Assembly (NCBI GenBank): GCA_905221605.1
Contig: CAJNDS010001169.1
Coordinates: 124,001-188,000 of the forward strand
Origin: Symbiodinium natans
Lineage: Eukaryota; Sar; Dinophyceae; Suessiales; Symbiodiniaceae
Direction of reading: 5' to 3'
Length of the DNA stretch: 64,000 nt
Under the pieces are notes generated by a model. It saw only the letters and a list, made by a program, of their open reading frames with translations. It was not told where the DNA came from and made no database searches. The translations under genes and the position numbers were made by a program. Shown here one piece after another: positions 36,240 to 47,326 of the stretch; the first letter of the stretch is position 1, and each line of letters opens with the position of its first letter.

Positions 36240-36296
36240 GAAGTCTTCGTCAAAGTGGCAAGCCCGAACTTGCTCTCCGGCTTGTCACCCAGGATC
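36240..36296 (-). CDS. Mini-exon candidate, ILGDKPESKFGLATLTKTS
   Basis: A 57-base open island between a GGCAG acceptor and GTTTGG donor, in phase 0 at both ends, with no telomere-like motif inside but such motifs on both sides. The peptide is mixed rather than purely coiled coil. Confidence 0.4.
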
Positions 36297-39200
36297 TGCC
36301 AAGAGATACGAGGAGGGACCCTTAGAAGGGTTTGGAGTTCAGGGCATCCGACTACCCTATGTAACTCCCGCATACATCTCATATAAGCCCTATATACCGA
36401 AGGTACCGTTGCACAGGTTCCGAAGCCCACAGTGTTACAACCCAAAGCCAACAAGCCCCGACGCCGCCGCCAAAATGGGTGTTGATAGGAGGTCAGATCG
36501 CCCTCACCCAAAGACTTAGGACACACTGTCAGGTGGGCGCGCCCCGCTTCCTGCAATCGTGTTCCGTCAGAAACACACCAAAAAGCCCAAAAAACCGTGC
36601 AGAAACCCTATACACCCGACAAGCCCTATAGGCTCCAGAAGCCCTCTGGGCCCCATAAACTCAAAAACTAAACCCTAAACGGCCCATGACACACTCTCGA
36701 GTTTGCCCCCAATATGTGGCCTCTGCCCCGACCTGGGCGCACAACCTCAAGAGATCAGAGATCAGAGGTGCCAAGGCTCAGAGGTTCCAGTCCCAAAAAG
36801 TAATCGGGGCTGGAAGGGGGGAGGGGTGAGGGGAGGTTTTGGGGACACCTGTGAATGGAACCTTTACTGGCTCAGTTAGCCAGAAGGAACAGGTTGCTAG
36901 CCTTTGGATTTTGAGAGAAAAGCTGCTGCTAAAAGACCTTACTCACTTAAGAAACTTATGACGCTTAGAGCGGGGCTAAAGGAAATGCAGGCGCTCAACA
37001 AGTTTGTGGCTCTCCCGACTCGTTCTGAGATCTCCAACCATCTGCCGAAGAGAAATAGGGACCCCTACATGGACTCCATATCTAGAATCATGGTAGAACC
37101 TCGCAGCACAAAAACAAACCCTAAACCCTAGACTGAAACGCTGAAGGCACGACGGGGCCGGAAGCATGCATTCCCACCCGATTGTGGGGTTTAGGAATTG
37201 GGGTGTTGGGCAGTTCGCAATGACCAAGCGAGGGGTTTATGGGTTTGCTTGGGTAAGGGCCTAGTTAGGGGCCTTGGGCGTATGGGACTACGAGCAAGCC
37301 CCCGAACAAAGTGCATCGGAGTCTTGCGATAAACCCTCGACCTTGAGCTTGAACATGGACCTTCTATGATTTTACCAAAACAAGGAAACTATCTAACGAT
37401 ATAAGGAGTACAGACCCAACACAATTTCTAGTTTAGCTTCACGCATTTCCTCACTTAACCACAGCCCAGTTCATGCGTCGGAGTCGCACGGCCAGGAGGG
37501 CCGCCAACTTCATTCCGTAACCTGGCTTTGCGCAGGGAGGTTGGGGGAGGGGGGGTAGTGTTGAGGGTTTAGGGTTCAGGGTTTAGGGCATAGGGTTCCA
37601 GCACCAACCCTAAACCCTAAACTCCGGAGCCCACACAGACACGTGAGTTGGTCTGAGGGCGAAGGTATGGGCTTTGGCCTGAGCCTTCAGGGTCTTGAGT
37701 GCAGGGCCTATACGGCAGTAGGACTAAGAGCATCGCTTCTCGACAAGAATCCCAAACTTGAAAAGTTCTCGCAATGACCTGCCCAGTCTAACTGTCTAAC
37801 GGTGAGGTTTAAAAACCGCTCCCCCTCCCCAGCCTGAAAGCCCGCACCTCAGTGCCTAAAAATCTATACACGTCTAAGCACTATGGCTCTTTGGCCCCAG
37901 ACACTCCAAGTCTAACAACACGTCACGTTCGGGGTCGGAACTCCCCGTTCAGTCACTACTCACCGGCCAAGTTCTCCAGCGGGAAAAGGGCTAAGCCTTT
38001 GGATTGAAAGGGGGCTTGTCCTTAAGAGATGCCCTCTACACTCCAAAGGTTTCCGCACCAAAGCTTGGGCTTGAAGATTCAGGCCCCGCCTGCAAATGGA
38101 AAGGGCCGAGACCCTCCCATGCTTGAGCCAGAGCGGTGCCAGGGCGAAGGATGTGCTCAGGGTGGCTCGGGTTTGAGGGTACAGCGATGGGTATCGAAGC
38201 CCGGTGCGAAGCTTTAGCCAGGCCTTCCATGTCACTGACTGAACTCCATCCTGTAAAAACAAGGAAAAAAAGCCTCACCGAAAGGATGTTACGTCCTACC
38301 TTCTGCATCCTGCAGTCCCCTGCATTGCAAGCAGTAACTTCCCAAGCCCGACCACAGGGAACTCGTCGTGTAGTCAGGCTCAATCGAAGCGCATTCTACG
38401 ACTTGCGGGGCGGGGGGGGGGGGGGGCACACTTTGACACAACACAACAAGCCAGAAACATTGGCTCACTTTGACCTGGACCCCAAACCCGAAGCCCCCAA
38501 GGGTCTCACGAGCTTTGGACTCCCTCAGTCCTCTTGCCCGAAACTGATTGAAGCTCAATGCTCAAGCTACGCTGTGACGCCTCTTGCACAGATGTTGGTT
38601 TTGGAAGTAGGGGTTAAGAACTCTAGAGCCTGGCTGTACTGTTTTGCATGCTTTGTTTACACAAAAACCTAGATCCTAAAGCCCCCTATGTTTTACCAAA
38701 GCCCGAGCATTCTTTAGGTACATAAGTGGAGCATGTTCGGCTTATGATTTCTGATGATCGCCCCAATTCTGGGATGAGGATGCAGAGTTTCAGGGGCCCA
38801 GGGCTTGCATCGGGTTAGGCATAGAGGCTACAAGGCTTCGATGGGCTTCTCGAGTAATTCATGGGGCTTGTAGGGCGTATTTAAGGGCTTAGGGATTGCA
38901 TGATTGCATGAGGCCACGCAGCTTCGACTACTGGGCGTCGGGCATTTGCGCCAGCCTTCTGTATCCTCGGCTTGCAGCTCTCTTGGCATCCAAGACAGTC
39001 GCACTTCCGACTCTCGGAGTTTTGAGCTTCTTAATTTTTCATGTTGGGAGCTCTTTCGCATCAACCCACGTCGCACCCCAAACACGAAAAGGCCTGATGG
39101 GTGTCCGCAGCACACACACACACACATGTCCTTTGTGGCAAGGTCCGTTCAGATTCTTGGCTCGCAGCTCAAATATGCTCCGAAAAAGGCCACGAATGAC

Positions 39201-39433
39201 AGGCACTCCCCAACCAAAATCGAATGAACTTAACGCACGGCAAGTTGCACGTAAAAGCATGCCTGGAAGACCCTAGGTCCCGAAGCCTCCCGAGAGACAA
39301 TCCAAAACTACAAGTTGTGTTCAAATAATGAGTTCTTAAGCCTTGCTAATGCACAGGAGCCCTAAACAAGAAACCACAAGCTGTACGTCGAAGGCGCGTC
39401 TGATGAACCCGTTGGCTCGTCTCGTCGACGAGC
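36297..39433. other. Stretch with telomere-like repeats and ambiguous islands
   Basis: Perfect TTTAGGG-like units at 37560-37625; a G-run at 38403-38424. Islands open on both strands at 36904-37133 and 38030-38380. A minus-strand charged frame at about 39065-38930 (SSQHEKLRSSKLRESEVRLS) looks coiled-coil-like but lacks sure borders. Confidence 0.4.
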
Positions 39434-39466
39434 TCTTCGCCGCGCGAGTTCCGCTTGGGCTCTGGC
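39434..39466 (-). CDS. Mini-exon candidate, ARAQAELARRR
   Basis: Follows CCCAG and ends before GCTCGT (possible GC donor). Ala/Arg/Glu helix. Another frame over the same bases (EPKRNSRGEELVDETSQ) is also open, so only the presence of an exon-like island is supported, not its frame. Confidence 0.38.
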
Positions 39467-40257
39467 CTGGGAGTTCTGTTCCCGACTGAGGGGCTCTAGG
39501 GGGTAAAGGTTTAGGGTTTTGGCGTAGGGTTCTTGATTGCGGTTGGAGGGTGTGGCGTAGATTGCAGCACCTACATCTAGAGGGGATAAGGTTTGGTAGT
39601 GGCATTTTGAACTTAGGGTTTGGGGGCTGAGGAATTCGGAGTTCGGGGTTTCAGGTTTAGGGTTTGGGGTAGGACTGAACCTGATTTGTAATGTTGAGGA
39701 TTTCACGAGGGTGCAGATAGTAGAGGCTGGCTTCACGTTTAGGAATTGGGAATCAAAACTTACGGGAATGATCTTCTAAGAGTTCTGGATTAGGGGTTCA
39801 GGATGTATGAGGAGGCTTTAGGGTTCAGGTATTACGGCTTGGGACTTGGTGCTCAGAATTTGGGTTGAGGGTTTCAAGGTTCAGAGCTCAGGGCTTGACG
39901 TAAGGCTTCGGGTTTACGGCTCGGCCGCCATTGGTGGTGCAGACGGTCATCTCTCACAACCTCCTACATTTGGCGCTTTGGGGTTTTCGGGCTCCGTGCA
40001 GGAGACGTTGCGGAAATCTGATGATAACCTGAATTCCTGGCCAGAATTTTTTTAAAAACCATGGGTCTTATGTAAACACGAAGACACAGGACATCATTTC
40101 TAAGAGGGCTGTAGATACATAGTTTGAAGGCTTAGGCGTCTTAAGCGACATGAAATTTCCAGCTCCGGAGGATGGCACGCTCGCCGTCTTTGTCAAGTCC
40201 GACCACTTGGCTTTGCGACTTCAGAATGCCCCAGATTTTGCAACGAGAGCCGAGAAC

Positions 40258-40905
40258 TCACTCAGTTGTGCTTGGAGGTAAGGCCGCCACAGCAGCAGCC
40301 GCAACAGCTGCAGCTTCTTGAATCTCTGAAGGCAAATGCTCGTGTTGAATATCTCCTTTTGCTCCATACAACAAGATGCGATCCACCTCACCGGCCAATA
40401 GCAAGTCCAGATGCTGTCCTTTGGTGCTGAAGATGGCTTGATCCGTGGTGTAGTCCGAAATCGGAGGAGAATTCTGCAATCTTGCGTCAGGCAAGTGCTT
40501 CCGACAAGTGAGATGCACTCGGCGTTGTCGATACGGCGTTGCCACGAGAATTACGCGAGATTTCCTGACCTCGACTTCATCATATCCCAGATTGACGAGG
40601 ACCTCCATGCTGCATCTGACGTTGTCTGGAGTATTCGTTGATGCAGCCTCGACTATGATGTCGCAAAGCGGAACTCCGAGCCGCAAGGCCTCCTCCTTGA
40701 AGAACTCTGCTTCAGGCTGGCTGAGGCCAGCAGACCCGCTGCCAACACCACCCGTGAATACGATCTTTGGAGCCCGGCCCTCCTTGTATAAAGCTGCGCA
40801 ATGCTGTGGCACACGAATGTCGAAATGTCCAAAACCCATGATCAGATCTGCTTTCTCCAGCTCATCTCGCTTTGCCAGGTGGTTCCACACAAGGGAACCG
40901 GCCAT
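40258..40905 (-). CDS. DUF218 / YdcF-like protein, intronless
   Basis: A 215-residue single-exon frame matching the DUF218 family (YdcF, SanA, ElyC relatives; E. coli YdcF binds S-adenosylmethionine). Visible family marks are the first strand with MGFGHFD (residues 23-29), the second strand and turn IVFTGGVGSG (48-57), the acidic helix PEAEFFKEEA (64-73), the EAASTNTPDNV loop (86-96) and ILVATPYRQRR (119-129). The C-terminus is an Ala-rich tail. There is no signal peptide or membrane segment, so it is probably cytosolic. An in-frame stop (TAG) lies just upstream, ending in AG, which could be a splice or spliced-leader acceptor 18 bases before the ATG. It stands out for having no intron in a region of mini-exons. 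Substrate unknown. Confidence 0.86.
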   Translation of the reverse strand: MAGSLVWNHLAKRDELEKADLIMGFGHFDIRVPQHCAALYKEGRAPKIVFTGGVGSGSAGLSQPEAEFFKEEALRLGVPLCDIIVEAASTNTPDNVRCSMEVLVNLGYDEVEVRKSRVILVATPYRQRRVHLTCRKHLPDARLQNSPPISDYTTDQAIFSTKGQHLDLLLAGEVDRILLYGAKGDIQHEHLPSEIQEAAAVAAAAVAALPPSTTE

Positions 40906-41286
40906 CAGGCGACAGAATGTTCGCTAATCCTCCTCGCGTGCACCTTTCCTGAAGCTCCCATATGCGGTCCACAGTGGATCTTGGCTTGGGGCTAACGACG
41001 AAGACTGTCTGCAGAATGGTACCACGCAGGTGAGACAGCCAGGCAACTGGGATTTTGTGGAGCCCTACACCACCCTTAAAGTCAGATTAACATCGGTGTA
41101 AACCGGTTCTCAACCCAGGGCCCCGAGCCCAAACCCCAAGGGGAACCGGGTTGAGGCTTGGGTTGTTTTAGGGCAAAGTTGAGGGACGAACAAGCTGGAG
41201 AACTGAAGTTTAGGGACTCGGAACCCCTAAACACCCGAAACCCTCAACCCAAAGCCCAATAGGGCGTTGGGGTTCGACCGCCGGGC

Positions 41287-41341
41287 CCTCTGCGCATCCG
41301 CCACCTTGACATCTCCCTTGACCATGGCCGGCAGCGGGCGC
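41287..41341 (-). CDS. Mini-exon candidate
   Basis: Begins after AACAG and reads RPLPAMVKGDVKVADAQR before GCCCGG, a possible GC donor. An alternative frame (AGHGQGRCQGGG) is low-complexity and less likely. A T-run/G-run junction (41401-41443) lies about 60 bases upstream of the acceptor in transcription order. Confidence 0.38.
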
Positions 41342-41400
41342 CTGTTCCGGTCCATAGGGCCCAGTAAGCTTAGACCCTAAACCGGAAACCCGTTGTTTGT

Positions 41401-41411
41401 GTTTTTTTTTT

Positions 41412-41442
<31 letters not shown>

Positions 41443-41443
41443 G
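41401..41443 (+). repeat. T-run/G-run junction
   Basis: About 20 T followed directly by about 20 G. Same design at 17518-17547 and 22129-22149, and as C-run/A-run at 4785-4826. Confidence 0.95.
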
Positions 41444-42363
41444 GCGGGGTGGCTTGGCCAACTTGGAGGGCTTTCGCGGGACTTCGGAATGCAGGGCCTC
41501 GTGCTGTTACGCAACACATAAGTAAGCTTCCGAACATGCCCTGGTCATTGGAGGACTCGACACCAAACAGCGCATCTGCTTCTGTAACCCCAGAAGCCTA
41601 ACCTTTGCAGATTCAAACCCCAAACCCTAAACCCTTAATTCAATCATAGTGAACTGTATCCATGGATGTAATTCTTAGGGGGGTGCTACACCCCATGCGC
41701 CTTGTGGCTACGGGATAGCCGACCAACCGTGGAGGCAGCTCCGCCTTCGGCTCTGGGGGGTCCAAAGTCTGTGTGGGGTTTGGGGTTTGGGGTTTGGGGT
41801 TTAGGCTTTAGGGTTAAGGGTTTAGGTTTCAGGGTTCAGGGTTTAGGGTTTAGGCGTCAACCCAACAAAAGCCCCGAGATCACAGTCCAGCAAGCCTTAG
41901 GTATACTTACAGTACCTTGAAGGAGATTTGTATACGTGAACAGGCGGCAAAGCCCTGAAGTACACCTAACTTATCCGGAGTACCTAGGGTGGTCTGGAGG
42001 AAGTTCTTGGGTGTGGTGTACGTGAAGCATCAGGCTGCTGGGCTGGTATTGTGGGTTTTAGGTTGTAGAGAGCTTTGGGCTTGGGCGCCTGATCTGGTTC
42101 AGGATAGGGTTTACGTTGCGACGTTAGGGTTTGGGGTTTAGGGCTACCGAGGTTCGGGGCTTTTGGACTTGAGGAACTGAGCTGCTATCAACATCCAAGC
42201 CTGAAGCTGTGAAAGCGCTCCAGACAGGAAGACAGATGACATGATGTCCCAACGACCTACCCTTTAACGACCGTATCAAAGGGCCTAAACATCCGCTGGA
42301 ACGATTCCTTCTCAGGCTGGGAAACCATTGACAACTTGTTCCTTAGCAGCCCCGGCCATGAGC

Positions 42364-42401
42364 TTCCATCTCTCTATGGCTCTTTGCCTCAACCTCGGCC
42401 A
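42364..42401 (-). CDS. Mini-exon candidate, charged helix
   Basis: After an AG acceptor the open stretch reads AEVEAKSHREME and meets GCTCAT, a possible GC donor. The peptide is Glu/Lys/Arg-rich and coiled-coil-like. It lies just left of the perfect telomere array, inside degenerate telomere-like sequence. Two bases at the start belong to a codon begun in an earlier exon. Confidence 0.35.
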
Positions 42402-42488
42402 CTTGGGCGCATAATTCATGTGATCCCCGACTTCCCCCACCCGAGGTTCCCCCTTCATTGTGACTTACAAAGAGAGGGGGCAGGCGTG

Positions 42489-42573
42489 TTAGGGTTTAGG
42501 GTTTAGGGTTTAGGGTTTAGGGTTTAGGGTTTAGGGTTTAGGGTTTAGGGTTTAGGGTTTAGGGTTCAGGGTT
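42489..42573 (+). repeat. Perfect interstitial telomere array (TTTAGGG)n
   Basis: About ten exact TTTAGGG units in a row followed by two TTCAGGG units. Nearly all other telomere-like sequence in the window is degenerate, so this array is either young or repaired. Plant-type TTTAGGG is also the telomere reported for dinoflagellates. Confidence 0.95.
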
Positions 42574-42890
42574 CACCATATAATGGTCCCCAACTGTATC
42601 TTCCTTAATCTTCTTCCGAGGCGGCTGCTTTCTGATTCTTGTCGCTCCAAGAACAGCGGCCATGGCAGGATCAGGTGCTTTGGGCAGCAGGGTTATAGGC
42701 TTCAGCATTTCAACGCTAAGCCCCCTCAAATCCTAAGCTCTAAGGAGTTCCGCGAGGTGGGCGACTGAAGGGCTGAGAACCCTCAAGACCTTTGAAAGCC
42801 TTCTCTCTCCCAAAATAGACCAACAAGAGTTTTAGGGTTCACTTACGAGGGTTCGGGCTTCTGGGCTCAAGGGTTGGGGAGTTGAGGGTC

Positions 42891-43608
42891 TCAGGAGTAG
42901 GATGGTGGGTCAGCAAGAGCTGAGTTCACGAAGCTGTCATATGCAAAGCGGCGCCAAGTGCAGATCTCTAAAGGGATCGCTCGGTCCCCCTGAAGGTAGC
43001 TTGTGATCATGAAACCCTTGACTTGAAAGAGTCCGTGATTTACAATACCCTCCGATGGCTCAATGTCGTGGGGTGAAGGAGGCGAGGGGAAAGGGGGGGG
43101 AGGGGAGGGGGGAGGGGAGGGGGAGGGGGGGAGGGGAGGGGGGGATCTCAAGCCTACAGCATTACAGAGTCACCAAATGCGGAGAAAACGCAAATCCTAT
43201 AACCCACAAACCCAGGTACAGAGAATGAAAACAGTATGAAACTGTGCCAGTAGCAGCGTTGCTTCCAACTTCCCGACTGTCTTCCCACCACTGTCCCAAG
43301 AACTTAGAAGTTTGGTTCACATCACTTGATTGATCAGTTCGACGCCATATGTTTCGCAACATCAGGTCGCAGGTTTGCCACGGCTGATTCCTTTGACACG
43401 GCGACAGCTAGTTGCGGTTGTCGCTTGTCACCCTGTTTTGGTCTCTAAGTACTAGTAGGTTCTTGGTGCCCCCCATGACAGCTCCTGCAAACTGAACGAC
43501 TTGACAAGCCTTCACAGGGCTTTGTAGTTTTTTGGACGTGCAACAATTACACAAAAAGGTCAACATGAAAACAACGATCAGGATCCTAAGCAGTCGCGAA
43601 CCCTGCAT
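42891..43608 (-). CDS. Small gene with signal-peptide-like N-terminus, unrecognised, about 3 exons
   Basis: Exon 1 (43608-43432) starts MQGSRLLRILIVVFMLTFLC: a basic start, a hydrophobic run and Cys residues, as in a secretory signal or anchor. It can end at AGG followed by GTGACA. A middle exon candidate (43290 to about 43212) begins WWEDSREVGSNAATG after CAG. The last exon (43049-42891) encodes GIVNHGLFQVKGFMITSYLQ, then a segment with EICTWRRFAYDSF, and stops after PPSYS. Upstream of its acceptor is a long C-rich pyrimidine tract (43077-43143 on the minus strand). The phase between middle and last exon does not close with my borders, so the middle exon is uncertain. The product would be secreted or membrane-linked; function unknown. 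Confidence 0.45.
43077..43143 (+). repeat. Purine tract GGGGAGGGG; pyrimidine tract on the coding strand
   Basis: G-rich on the plus strand. On the minus strand it is a C/T tract ending about 28 bases before the acceptor of the last exon of the 42.9-43.6 kb gene, so it may act as an oversized polypyrimidine tract. G-runs of four or more also make it a G-quadruplex candidate on the plus strand. Confidence 0.8.
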
Positions 43609-43974
43609 CTGGCCTGCAGCCACTGGATATTTTCAAATACTTAAAAATACAGCTCGGGGTTTGGGGCTTCGTCGCCCAGACTGGTAAAAACGAGAACCCC
43701 AGAAATATGGCCCTTCGTATACATACAGCACGCGGCACATTTTATTGCTGCTACATGTGTTTTTCTTTTGGGGGGGGGGGGGGAAGGGGGCAGGCAGCGG
43801 AAGGCCCAGGCAGACGATTCACGCAAGCTTTTTGAGCGCCGGGGGATTGTCCTTCCCTCAGGAGTCGGAGTTGGCACACAACAAGTTACCGCATACACAC
43901 CTTCCAGCACGCAGATAATCTCATTTCTCAACTTTCGTACATTTCGACATTTAGATGTCCTAACATGCATGCAT

Positions 43975-44045
43975 GCGATCTATATATATATACATACATT
44001 GTCTGTATATATATATATGTATGTATACGTATATGTATGTATACA
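43975..44045 (+). repeat. TA/TG microsatellite
   Basis: TATATA and TATG units. A similar tract lies at 25830-25905 (GTATGTAT) and another at the right edge (63945-64000, GCATGCATGCGTGCATATACA). Confidence 0.9.
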
Positions 44046-44639
44046 CACTCTTTTCGTCGGCCGCTGAGCTGTATTCTGCTTCAGTTACTTCTCTTAACGC
44101 CGCTTGCTCAGCGACCAGAGCGGTCTTCCTCCCGCACTTGCCAGAAAGTGCCCGCAAGCGTCCATGCTGTCATATGAGAGCGCACATTGTACAAAGACCG
44201 GCTGGTGTGGACTCATGGTCGCGGCCCTGATAGCTGAAACCCTTCGCTTCAGGGTCGGGTTTAGCTCTACGTTCTCTACGCGTCAGAAACCAGAGAATCA
44301 AGGCTGCACTGATTGGGCTGTCAGGGTGTATCAGGGAAGCAAACCCCTGTAAGGGCTTGTACTACAAGTGGTGTGGCCCTCGGCCTCTGATCTCTTCGGG
44401 AACCGTTCTAATTGTGGATAGTTGTGTCCACATCGAGTCAAGAGCCGCGGCGATGATATGTGCTGATTCCTGCTTGCTTCAGCATGCGCAGGAATCACTG
44501 AACTACTGCTCGTGGCACAGTGCCAGACGCTCCCTAGCGAGCGCCCCACACTGCTCGCGCAGAAACGCCTCCTCTCCTCGCCAGCGGGGGTACTTTGAAG
44601 AAGTACTTTTCTTGACAAACCCAGTAAACCTAGCCCGAG

Positions 44640-44735
44640 CCCGCCCCCCCCGACACACACACACACACATACACAAACAAAGAAGGAAAGAGAGAGAGAG
44701 AGAGAGAGAGAAAGTGAAAGAGAGAGAGAGAGAGA
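44640..44735 (+). repeat. CA then GA microsatellites
   Basis: A C-run, (CA)n, then (GA)n with AAAGTGAAAG interruption. Confidence 0.93.
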
Positions 44736-45304
44736 GGTGCGTGCACCGAAGCCCTCAACGTGCCCCCAAAGCCTAAAGACTAAACCCAAAACCCCAAAAT
44801 GTCGAAAGTCTAAAGCTCTAAACGCCTCCAAACCCTACACCCTGAAGCTCAACCGGTTGTAGGACAAGTTCCGGAACCAAAGAAGGACCAACACAAACAC
44901 AAGAAAAGCAGGGTTCAGGGTTAAGTTAATGCAGAGTCAGAACCTAATTCAGGCTCATGCTACCAGATCGTCATGTGAATTGGCATGCCGCTTGGGCAGG
45001 AGACTTTCTCATGCGATTTGGGCTGCAAAAGCAAAAGGATCCCGAAACTCTCGTAATAAACACCGCGAGAAAGCCTAGAGGCCCTGAAGCAGGTTCATGG
45101 TTTGCGGAAAAGAGAGCTGCCTACTTGAGATGGAACCGAAGGCCTACACCACATAAGTTCTCAACCCTACAAAATGAGATTGCATCTCTGCCGCGGGCCG
45201 AATCACATGAGGATTGGCACGGTGATTCCTGAAATGGTTCCTGACTCCTGCCTGCTATATTCCGGGTTCTGCCCCCGAGGCAGCACCCAATGACCCGTGA
45301 TCGC

Positions 45305-45334
45305 CCCCCCCCCCCCCACCCACACACACCCACA

Positions 45335-45374
<40 letters not shown>
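45305..45374 (+). repeat. C-run followed by (CA)n microsatellite
   Basis: A run of C passes through CCCACACACACCC units into pure CA. In the gene-poor spacer between the duplication and the 43-kb gene. Confidence 0.95.
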
Positions 45375-45376
<2 letters not shown>

Positions 45377-47133
45377 GACAAAAAACTGAACACGATAAGC
45401 AACACAAATCCAGAATGAAAGCCGCTTGGTACAGTAGCGCAGCTCAGAGGAGGAGTTCAAGCTCCGTTCGGCGGTAGCAGTGCTCAGAATCATCTTCCAG
45501 CTTCGGGTAGGAGGGGATCAAGGCATCCTGGAAGGATTTTGGGGCTGAAATGCTGGAGGGTTTGGGCCAGTTTGGGCTTGCGGCCTAGGGCTTGTGACCC
45601 AACCTCGAACCCGGATTTGAAACCCACGGTCCCGCAGGGAAAGACTTGAACTCGTAACCTGAAAGCCTTAAGGGCAGCCCAAAAACCCCAAGCCCCCTAC
45701 AAACTTGAACCCTGCTTGAAGGTCCTATGCAGCTGCCCTGCTTATAACCATACTTAAAAGTACTCAAGTGGTGGTTCGAGCTGCAAGCAAAGTGTAGCAT
45801 TTTGTAGGGCTTGCAGCGTCAGATGTGGTCGTTGCAAGTTTCGTTCGAGACACGTGGTCTGTGAGAAACTTAGGGTTCAATCGGTTTAGTGTTTGAGCCT
45901 CAAACACATCAAGTCGTTGGCCAAAGGCTTGGGTTTAGGGTGCAGGGTTACACCCAATAGTTAGGTTTATGCCCCAAGTTTTAGAGTGTAAGATAGCAAC
46001 TCAACCCCTAAACCCTGCAAGCCTTACTCCTATAGAAAGTCCTGAGATCCGATGTAGAGGTTGTTGTACAGCCGCCAATAAACGGCCTGGGCTCGCATCA
46101 CAAGGCAGGATCGAAATAGCCCAACCACAAATCTATGAACCAAACCTTTTACAACCTGAGGACCATGAAGTTTTTGAGAGAGGAGGCTAGGTAACCCAAC
46201 CTCCGCTAATATTCCCTAGTGCGTGTGGCTCCCTGAGGTCCTTTGCCCGGACCAAGGGGCCACCAAAGACAACATGTCAAAACCAGAGCTACAGGCCGGG
46301 TGCTCCTGGGGCACCCGATTCCCTTGCACTCTGAGTCTAGGCCTCTGACTGCGACCTCTTAATTAAGGTTTATGATTGTAGGGCTTTGCCAGTACTTCTG
46401 TAGCGAGGAGGCCCCCGCGGGATGCCCTGATGGTACTGGGCTGTGGCGGAATAAGGAAACCATCGCACCTATTACATACTAATGGGTATGTTGACTTGAC
46501 CTTCAGTTCCAGCAACCCACGCTTAGACCCCAAACCCTAACTCGCAAATCTAAAAGATTCTGGAACCCAAACTGACAAAAGGTCGGCGTAATTCTCGACA
46601 CAGGGTACCTTCTGTGAAATGCAACATCGCAGCCATAGCAACAGCAGCACTGGATATTCAAGCAAATGTATGGCTGATACTTGGGCCGCCGCGAGGCAGC
46701 TGTGAGTCTAAACCCTACTAAAAACCCTGTGCCCTGCACACCCTTAACATCCAAACCCTAACCATGTTTTCTCCTCGCGTTGCAGCTGTGGGGGTGCTTG
46801 TCGCCCCAAAATTGCCACTTCTCTTGGGAACTTGCGCTTTCCCCGGATTAGGGCTTAGGGATGTATGTCGTTCGACTCTTCGACTATGCACTCGTACACA
46901 TCCGGTCTGTGGAGGTCAGGCTGCACAGAAGATTAGGGTGGACTCTTTAACTTTGACATGTATTGCGGGCAACAATCAAGCCTTGCTTATCCAGAGCCAA
47001 ACCTTCATGAATAGACCACTTTCATGGGAGTCCTGTTGCCGAGTATTCAGTCTAACGGATGACCTCTTGCAGCAAGGAATGTAAATCACTAGAATGATGC
47101 GAAAAGTGCTGCTTCTGCCTCTTGTACTTTCAG

Positions 47134-47326
47134 GGACTCCCGCCACTGCTTCCCAGACCGACAACTACGTCACAGATCCTTCCCTACATGCCTCGAAAGT
47201 GCCAGCTCTATCCCTAGACCCTCATCCGGTTCATCCCTCCTTCATGCAGCAGTTGAGACAAAAAGCCGCGGCAAAAAGTCCAACTAAGGCACCTGGCCAA
47301 CGGAGTGGTCCAAAACTGTGCAGCCG
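47134..47326 (+). CDS. Possible plus-strand exon in duplication unit A
   Basis: Bounded by a pyrimidine-rich acceptor (TTGTACTTTCAG) and a strong GTGAGT donor after CAGCCG. The frame ending HPVHPSFMQQLRQKAAAKSP is open throughout. Copy B (52206-52397) is one base shorter in the middle, so the reading frame before that point differs between copies. Either the frame is not under selection or only one copy works. The only well-bordered plus-strand exon-like block in the window. Confidence 0.32.

Larger units (their letters stand above)
43609..46619. other. Microsatellite-rich spacer between the duplication and the 43-kb gene
   Basis: Holds the TA, GA and CA microsatellites and a G-run at 43770-43783. 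A plus-strand frame at 44957-45232 (starting MLPDRHVNWHAAWAGDFLMR) is protein-like, but has no family match or splice evidence. The missing SF3B1 3' exon was looked for here and not seen. Confidence 0.45.

Noticed and set aside
36904-37131. Plus-strand charged frame of 75 residues
   Set aside because: Protein-like, but the minus frame over the same bases is equally so, and borders are missing on both.
44331-44831. Frames of about 140-166 residues on both strands
   Set aside because: Both depend on the GA and CA microsatellites for length; neither has a family match.
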